The notes under the pieces were generated by a model. The model saw only the letters and a program-made list of their open reading frames with translations. It searched no databases and had not been told where the DNA came from. This document shows, piece after piece, positions 13,530-16,532 of a stretch of 16,532 nucleotides of DNA. Origin of the DNA: Methanolobus sp. UBA118 (lineage in GTDB: Archaea > Halobacteriota > Methanosarcinia > Methanosarcinales > Methanosarcinaceae); contig DACO01000086.1 of NCBI GenBank assembly GCA_002508635.1, positions 1 through 16,532 on the forward strand. Direction: 5' to 3'. Positions within the stretch are counted from its first letter, which is position 1. Each line of letters starts with the position of its first letter. Made by a program: the position numbers and the translations under genes.

Positions 13530-14207
13530 ATGTTCTCAATCAGGAATGAAGTGGAATGTTATGTCAGCTGCATAAATGATTCCAGCCTTTTGCCATTGAT
13601 AGGAATATCACTGCTACTCGCCTTATTGATGTTCGTTATATACTTCAGAACAGACAGGCCAATGTCAAGGCTGTTGTCCCTGGCTGGAAGCCAGCTCTTG
13701 ATAATCTCTGCCATTGCTACAGTGGTACATGCAATGCAGTGCAGCCGGATGCTGAGTATAGAGATATATCTTGGATATGTGGCATTTTCGACGGCAATCA
13801 TTCTGTTCCTGCCAAGAGTATACTACAGGATACTTATCAAAAGATACGATGCAAGGCCTATTAGCGAGATTATGGACTGGCCTGAGGGATTTGTCAATTA
13901 CCTCGGCACAACGGCAACCATCTACTATTATGACTCTGCGATTCCCAGGGCATTTGCTTCAGGAAAGGCAATTTTCCTATCCCTGGGACTGCTTGAACTT
14001 GTCGAGAAAACTGAGTTGGAAGCCATTATCGCACATGAGATATGGCACATCCGTCACAATAACAGTACGCCAATACTAAGGCAATTGGCAGTGATGAGCT
14101 TTAGTAAGAACAAATCAGAGGATGAGCTGGAAAAGCTTGCGGACATGTTTGCAGAAAAGATCGTCAACAAGAGTGCTCTGGAATCTGCCAGAGCGAAGAT
14201 AAGCTGA
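13530..14207 (+). CDS. Membrane-embedded M48/M56-type zinc metallopeptidase (BlaR1/MecR1-like, no sensor domain)
   Basis: 225-residue membrane peptidase. Three hydrophobic segments (about 20-38, 49-68, 78-95) are followed by a cytoplasmic-type catalytic region: PRAFASGKAIFLSLGLLELVEKTELEAIIAHEIWHIRH. It contains the zinc motif HExxH (His169, Glu170, His173; codons from 14034) and then E-x-x-x-D (Glu201, Asp205 in ELEKLADMFA), the third ligand pattern of M48/M56 peptidases. It ends 20 residues after that and has no penicillin-binding or other extracellular sensor domain, unlike BlaR1. Placement directly after a BlaI-family gene is the classic repressor-peptidase arrangement, so its likely job is to cut or otherwise inactivate that repressor on a membrane signal. 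The ATG at 13530 has only a weak ribosome binding site. Confidence 0.85.
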   Translation: MFSIRNEVECYVSCINDSSLLPLIGISLLLALLMFVIYFRTDRPMSRLLSLAGSQLLIISAIATVVHAMQCSRMLSIEIYLGYVAFSTAIILFLPRVYYRILIKRYDARPISEIMDWPEGFVNYLGTTATIYYYDSAIPRAFASGKAIFLSLGLLELVEKTELEAIIAHEIWHIRHNNSTPILRQLAVMSFSKNKSEDELEKLADMFAEKIVNKSALESARAKIS

Positions 14208-14297
14208 TTCTTAAAGATGGATATCCATAAGACATAGACCAGAGCAGAGACACCGTGGAATCGATGAATTATAAAATAGTCATCACAACCCAACCTT

Positions 14298-14308
14298 CTT
14301 AAATACTA
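14298..14308 (+). promoter_or_regulatory. Probable TATA promoter of the CoaBC-pantoate kinase operon
   Basis: CTTAAATACTA centred near 14304, about 39 bases before the ATG at 14343, with ribosome binding site AAAGGA at 14331-14336. The rest of the gap after the peptidase gene (14208-14297) shows only a short palindrome ATGGATATCCAT at 14217-14228. Confidence 0.45.
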
Positions 14309-14342
14309 AAAATCCACTTATTTAATCAAAAAAGGACAGAAT

Positions 14343-15587
14343 ATGCCTCAAAATCCAAATGAACATCCCACCCTCTGGATAAAATCCACTAAATCCGGCT
14401 CACTTCAGGGAAAGACTATCGTGCTTGCGGTCACGGGCAGCATAGCTGCCGTCAGGACAGTGGAGCTTGCCCGGGAACTTATCCGCAGAGGAGCGGATGT
14501 ACATGCTCTAATGAGCGAAGGCGCAGAGTGGATAATCAACCCCATGGCCCTGCATTATGCCACAGGTAACGAGGTTATCACCGAAATAACAGGAAAGGTG
14601 GAGCATGTGGAATTCTTCGGAGATCAGGGCAGGGCGGACCTTTTGCTTATCGCACCTTCCACGGCCAACACTATAGGTAAGATCGCTGCAGGGATAGACG
14701 ATACACCTGTGACGACCTTTGCCACAACTGCTATAGGAGCGGGAAAGCCTGTGATGGTTGTGCCTGCAATGCATGAGGATATGTACAAGCATCCTGCCGT
14801 TGTGGAGAATATAGAGAAGATCAAGAGTTGGGGCATCGATTTTGTCGGGCCCAGGATTGAGGAAGGCATTGCCAAGATAGCCGGCAATGATGAGATTGTT
14901 CTTGAGACCGAGCGCCGGACGGGCAACAAAAGTCTGGCCGGGAAAAAGATACTCATTACAAGCGGTTCAACTGCCGAAGCCGTTGACCCCATACGCATAC
15001 TCACCAACAGGGCATCGGGAAAAACCGGAATTGAGCTGGCACTGGAGGCCTACCGCAGGGGTGCCGAGGTTACCATCGTCCACAGGAACAGACTTGGAAT
15101 TGGTGGAATAAACGAGATCCATGCAGAAAGCGCAGAGCAGATGACAGATGCAGTGCTTGAAGAGCTTGAAAAAAGTGGTGATGTACTTATAAGTGCGGCT
15201 GCTATTGGTGACTATACACTTGACCCGGCCCAGACCAAGATAAAATCAGGAGATGACCTTACATTATCCTTTAAACCCACACGCAAGCTCATAAAAGAGG
15301 CAAGAGCCGCATATCCTGAAGTGAAAATTGTCGGATTCAAAGCTGAGACCGTTATTGATAAAGAGGAACTTTTCAGGCGTGCACAGGCTACACTGGAGAA
15401 CTCGGGACTTGATATGATCGTTGCTAACGACGTTAGTTCCAGAGGAATGGGAACGGATGAGAACAGTGTATATATCATTCGGCCGGGCAGGAAAGAACAT
15501 CCCAGTATCAGCGGTCCTAAATCAGCGATTGCAGCTGCCCTCATAGATGAAACCACTTCAATTCTTTCTTCAGGGGAAAAAAACTAA
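14343..15587 (+). CDS. coaBC: Bifunctional phosphopantothenoylcysteine decarboxylase / phosphopantothenate-cysteine ligase
   Basis: Coenzyme A synthesis enzyme (414 residues) joining 4'-phosphopantothenate to cysteine (CoaB half) and decarboxylating the product to 4'-phosphopantetheine (CoaC half). The N-terminal extension HPTLWIKSTKSGSLQGK is typical of archaeal Dfp proteins. The flavin-dependent CoaC half has AVTGSIAAVRTVEL, VEHVEFFGDQGRADLLLIAP with the presumed catalytic His, and the APSTANTIGKIAAGI loop. The CoaB half, from about residue 198, has ILITSGSTAEAVDPIRILTN, RASGKTG, SAAAIGDYTLDP, KIKSG, IVGFKAET and ANDVSSRGMGTDEN. No cysteine occurs anywhere in the protein, although bacterial CoaC has a conserved one in its substrate flap; that region here reads VGPRIEEGIAKIAG. 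The stop overlaps the next start by one base (TAATG). Confidence 0.95.
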   Translation: MPQNPNEHPTLWIKSTKSGSLQGKTIVLAVTGSIAAVRTVELARELIRRGADVHALMSEGAEWIINPMALHYATGNEVITEITGKVEHVEFFGDQGRADLLLIAPSTANTIGKIAAGIDDTPVTTFATTAIGAGKPVMVVPAMHEDMYKHPAVVENIEKIKSWGIDFVGPRIEEGIAKIAGNDEIVLETERRTGNKSLAGKKILITSGSTAEAVDPIRILTNRASGKTGIELALEAYRRGAEVTIVHRNRLGIGGINEIHAESAEQMTDAVLEELEKSGDVLISAAAIGDYTLDPAQTKIKSGDDLTLSFKPTRKLIKEARAAYPEVKIVGFKAETVIDKEELFRRAQATLENSGLDMIVANDVSSRGMGTDENSVYIIRPGRKEHPSISGPKSAIAAALIDETTSILSSGEKN

Positions 15588-16471
15588 TGTTACCGGACAG
15601 GATCAGTGCAAAGGCTTTTGCACCGGCTCATATTACCGGATTCTTTGAAGTGCACGATAATACTGACCCCTTAAGAAAAGGTTCTACTGGTTGTGGAATA
15701 GTACTCAACGAAGGCATTGAGACAACAGTAAGTTGCGGAGAGAGGATTGATAAAACAACCATAATGCTTGAAGGCGTGGAAGTAGAAGGAAATACGATCC
15801 GCACCGTTATTGAAAGCTTAACTGACAGACCTGTTAAAGTAGAATGTAGAGCAGAGATACCCATAGAATCAGGCCTTGGCGCATCCGGCGCAGGCGCCCT
15901 CGGGACGGCATATGCACTTAATTGTGCACTTGGACTGAACCTCACAGCCAGTAAACTGAACCAGATAGCACATATTGCAGAAGTAAACAATAGCAGCGGA
16001 CTGGGAGACGTAGCTGCCCAGTCACTTGGCGGAGTGGTGATAAGAAAAACATCCGGTGCCCCAGGTATTGGAATCTGTGACAGGATTCCGTCCAGAGAAC
16101 AGAATATCTGGTGTGTGGTACTGGGCGAGTTGCCAACATCATCCGTGCTCAGCAACAGGAAAACTGTGGAAAGTATCAATATTGCAGGAAGGTCTGCGAT
16201 GCTTAGATTGATGAAAAAACCCACTCTGGAGAATTTCATTCTCCGCTCCAGGGATTTCACTGTTAGTACAGGCCTCTCGGACAATACGATAACAGATATA
16301 ATAGAAGCTGTAGAATCCGCAGGTGGAATTGCATCCCAGGCAATGCTCGGGAACACAGTGTTCGCAATAGCAAGAGAACCGGAAACTGATGAAAAGATCA
16401 CAGAAGCACTTTCTGAATACGGAGAAGTACTGAAATATAAGATTAATACCGGAAGTGTAAAGCTCATTTGA
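15587..16471 (+). CDS. Pantoate kinase (GHMP superfamily)
   Basis: Archaeal CoA-pathway enzyme phosphorylating pantoate to 4-phosphopantoate with ATP, the step that with phosphopantothenate synthetase replaces bacterial PanC/PanK. It has 294 residues, close to the family norm. The N-terminus AKAFAPAHITGFFEVHDN and the glycine-rich PIESGLGASGAGALGTAYALN (about residues 93-113, the GHMP ATP loop) are diagnostic, and NNSSGLGDVAAQSLGGVVIR and a C-terminal GGIASQAMLGNTVFAI complete the fold. It is translationally coupled to CoaBC, which acts later in the same pathway. The synthetase gene that acts between them is not in the window. Confidence 0.92.
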   Translation: MLPDRISAKAFAPAHITGFFEVHDNTDPLRKGSTGCGIVLNEGIETTVSCGERIDKTTIMLEGVEVEGNTIRTVIESLTDRPVKVECRAEIPIESGLGASGAGALGTAYALNCALGLNLTASKLNQIAHIAEVNNSSGLGDVAAQSLGGVVIRKTSGAPGIGICDRIPSREQNIWCVVLGELPTSSVLSNRKTVESINIAGRSAMLRLMKKPTLENFILRSRDFTVSTGLSDNTITDIIEAVESAGGIASQAMLGNTVFAIAREPETDEKITEALSEYGEVLKYKINTGSVKLI

Positions 16472-16489
16472 GGATACAGGTAATCATAG

Positions 16490-16532
16490 ATGAACCTGAA
16501 AAGTATCATAGCTCATAGGATAACATCTCAAA
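16490..16532 (+). CDS. Start of an unidentified gene, 3'-partial
   Basis: An ATG at 16490 opens a frame to the window edge (MNLKSIIAHRITSQ, 14 codons), preceded at a good distance by AGGTAAT (16478-16484) and lying 18 bases after the pantoate kinase stop. Too little is visible to name it. The opening does not resemble the N-terminus I would expect of phosphopantothenate synthetase. Confidence 0.4.
   Translation, partial: MNLKSIIAHRITSQ

Noticed and set aside
14217..14228. ATGGATATCCAT palindrome after the peptidase gene
   Set aside because: Twelve-base palindrome without a T tract or promoter relation; expected often enough by chance to claim no function.
15628..16509. Long open frame (293 codons) on the minus strand opposite pantoate kinase
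   Set aside because: It is fully antisense to a clear GHMP kinase, its translation is Ser/Pro/Thr-rich low-complexity sequence without recognisable domains, and it has no promoter or ribosome binding site.

Overview
The window is archaeal and most likely from a methylotrophic or halotolerant methanogen of the Methanosarcinaceae (Methanolobus, Methanococcoides, Methanohalophilus or a relative). The evidence is a Kae1-associated Bud32 kinase, an archaellin, a DUF211 protein, an RlmE methyltransferase with a TRAM tail, archaeal CoaBC followed by a GHMP pantoate kinase, and TATA-type promoters, some apparently leaderless. The genus is inference. I see no rRNA, tRNA, CRISPR array or insertion sequence. 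Genes are densely packed and no gene-free stretch exceeds about 230 bases.

Layout. 1-1657 (+): C-terminal part of Bud32, overlapping RdgB/HAM1 nucleotide-pool hydrolase, then a TTG-started one-helix membrane protein of unknown role. 1678-2556 (-): a lone archaellin that appears to carry an inserted cupredoxin-like domain without copper ligands. 2788-4106 (-): a metal-dependent cyclase/kynurenine-formamidase-family hydrolase and a PHP-domain phosphoesterase. 4266-4556 (+): DUF211. 4582-5571 (-): membrane-anchored TPR protein. 5680-8093 (-): an apparent operon of a Vms1-like release factor (peptidyl-tRNA hydrolase type), an unknown coiled-coil protein and RlmE, a ribosome-centred set. 8203-9033 (-) and 9209-10456 (+): two divergent lipoproteins, one of SUMF1/FGE fold lacking catalytic cysteines and one ABC-type substrate-binding protein with no permease beside it.

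10590-14207 is the most distinctive region. An FtsX-like permease, a MacB/LolD-type ATPase and a DUF2318 (FtrD-like) cysteine-rich lipoprotein form a tightly coupled leftward operon. Divergent from it are a BlaI/MecI/CopY-family repressor and a membrane metallopeptidase (HExxH plus ExxxD), arranged like blaI-blaR1. The 181-base divergent region carries four palindromes of consensus ACTTTACA-N5-TGTAAAGT, one lying between the repressor's TATA box and its start codon. The repressor has an Asn-Phe pair where MecI/BlaI are cut by their peptidase. I read this as a self-contained, proteolysis-controlled envelope ABC system. Its cargo is probably a metal or redox-active species, but that is inferred.

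14343-16471 (+): CoaBC and pantoate kinase, joined by a TAATG overlap, supply two stages of archaeal coenzyme A synthesis. A further gene appears to begin at 16490 and runs off the window.
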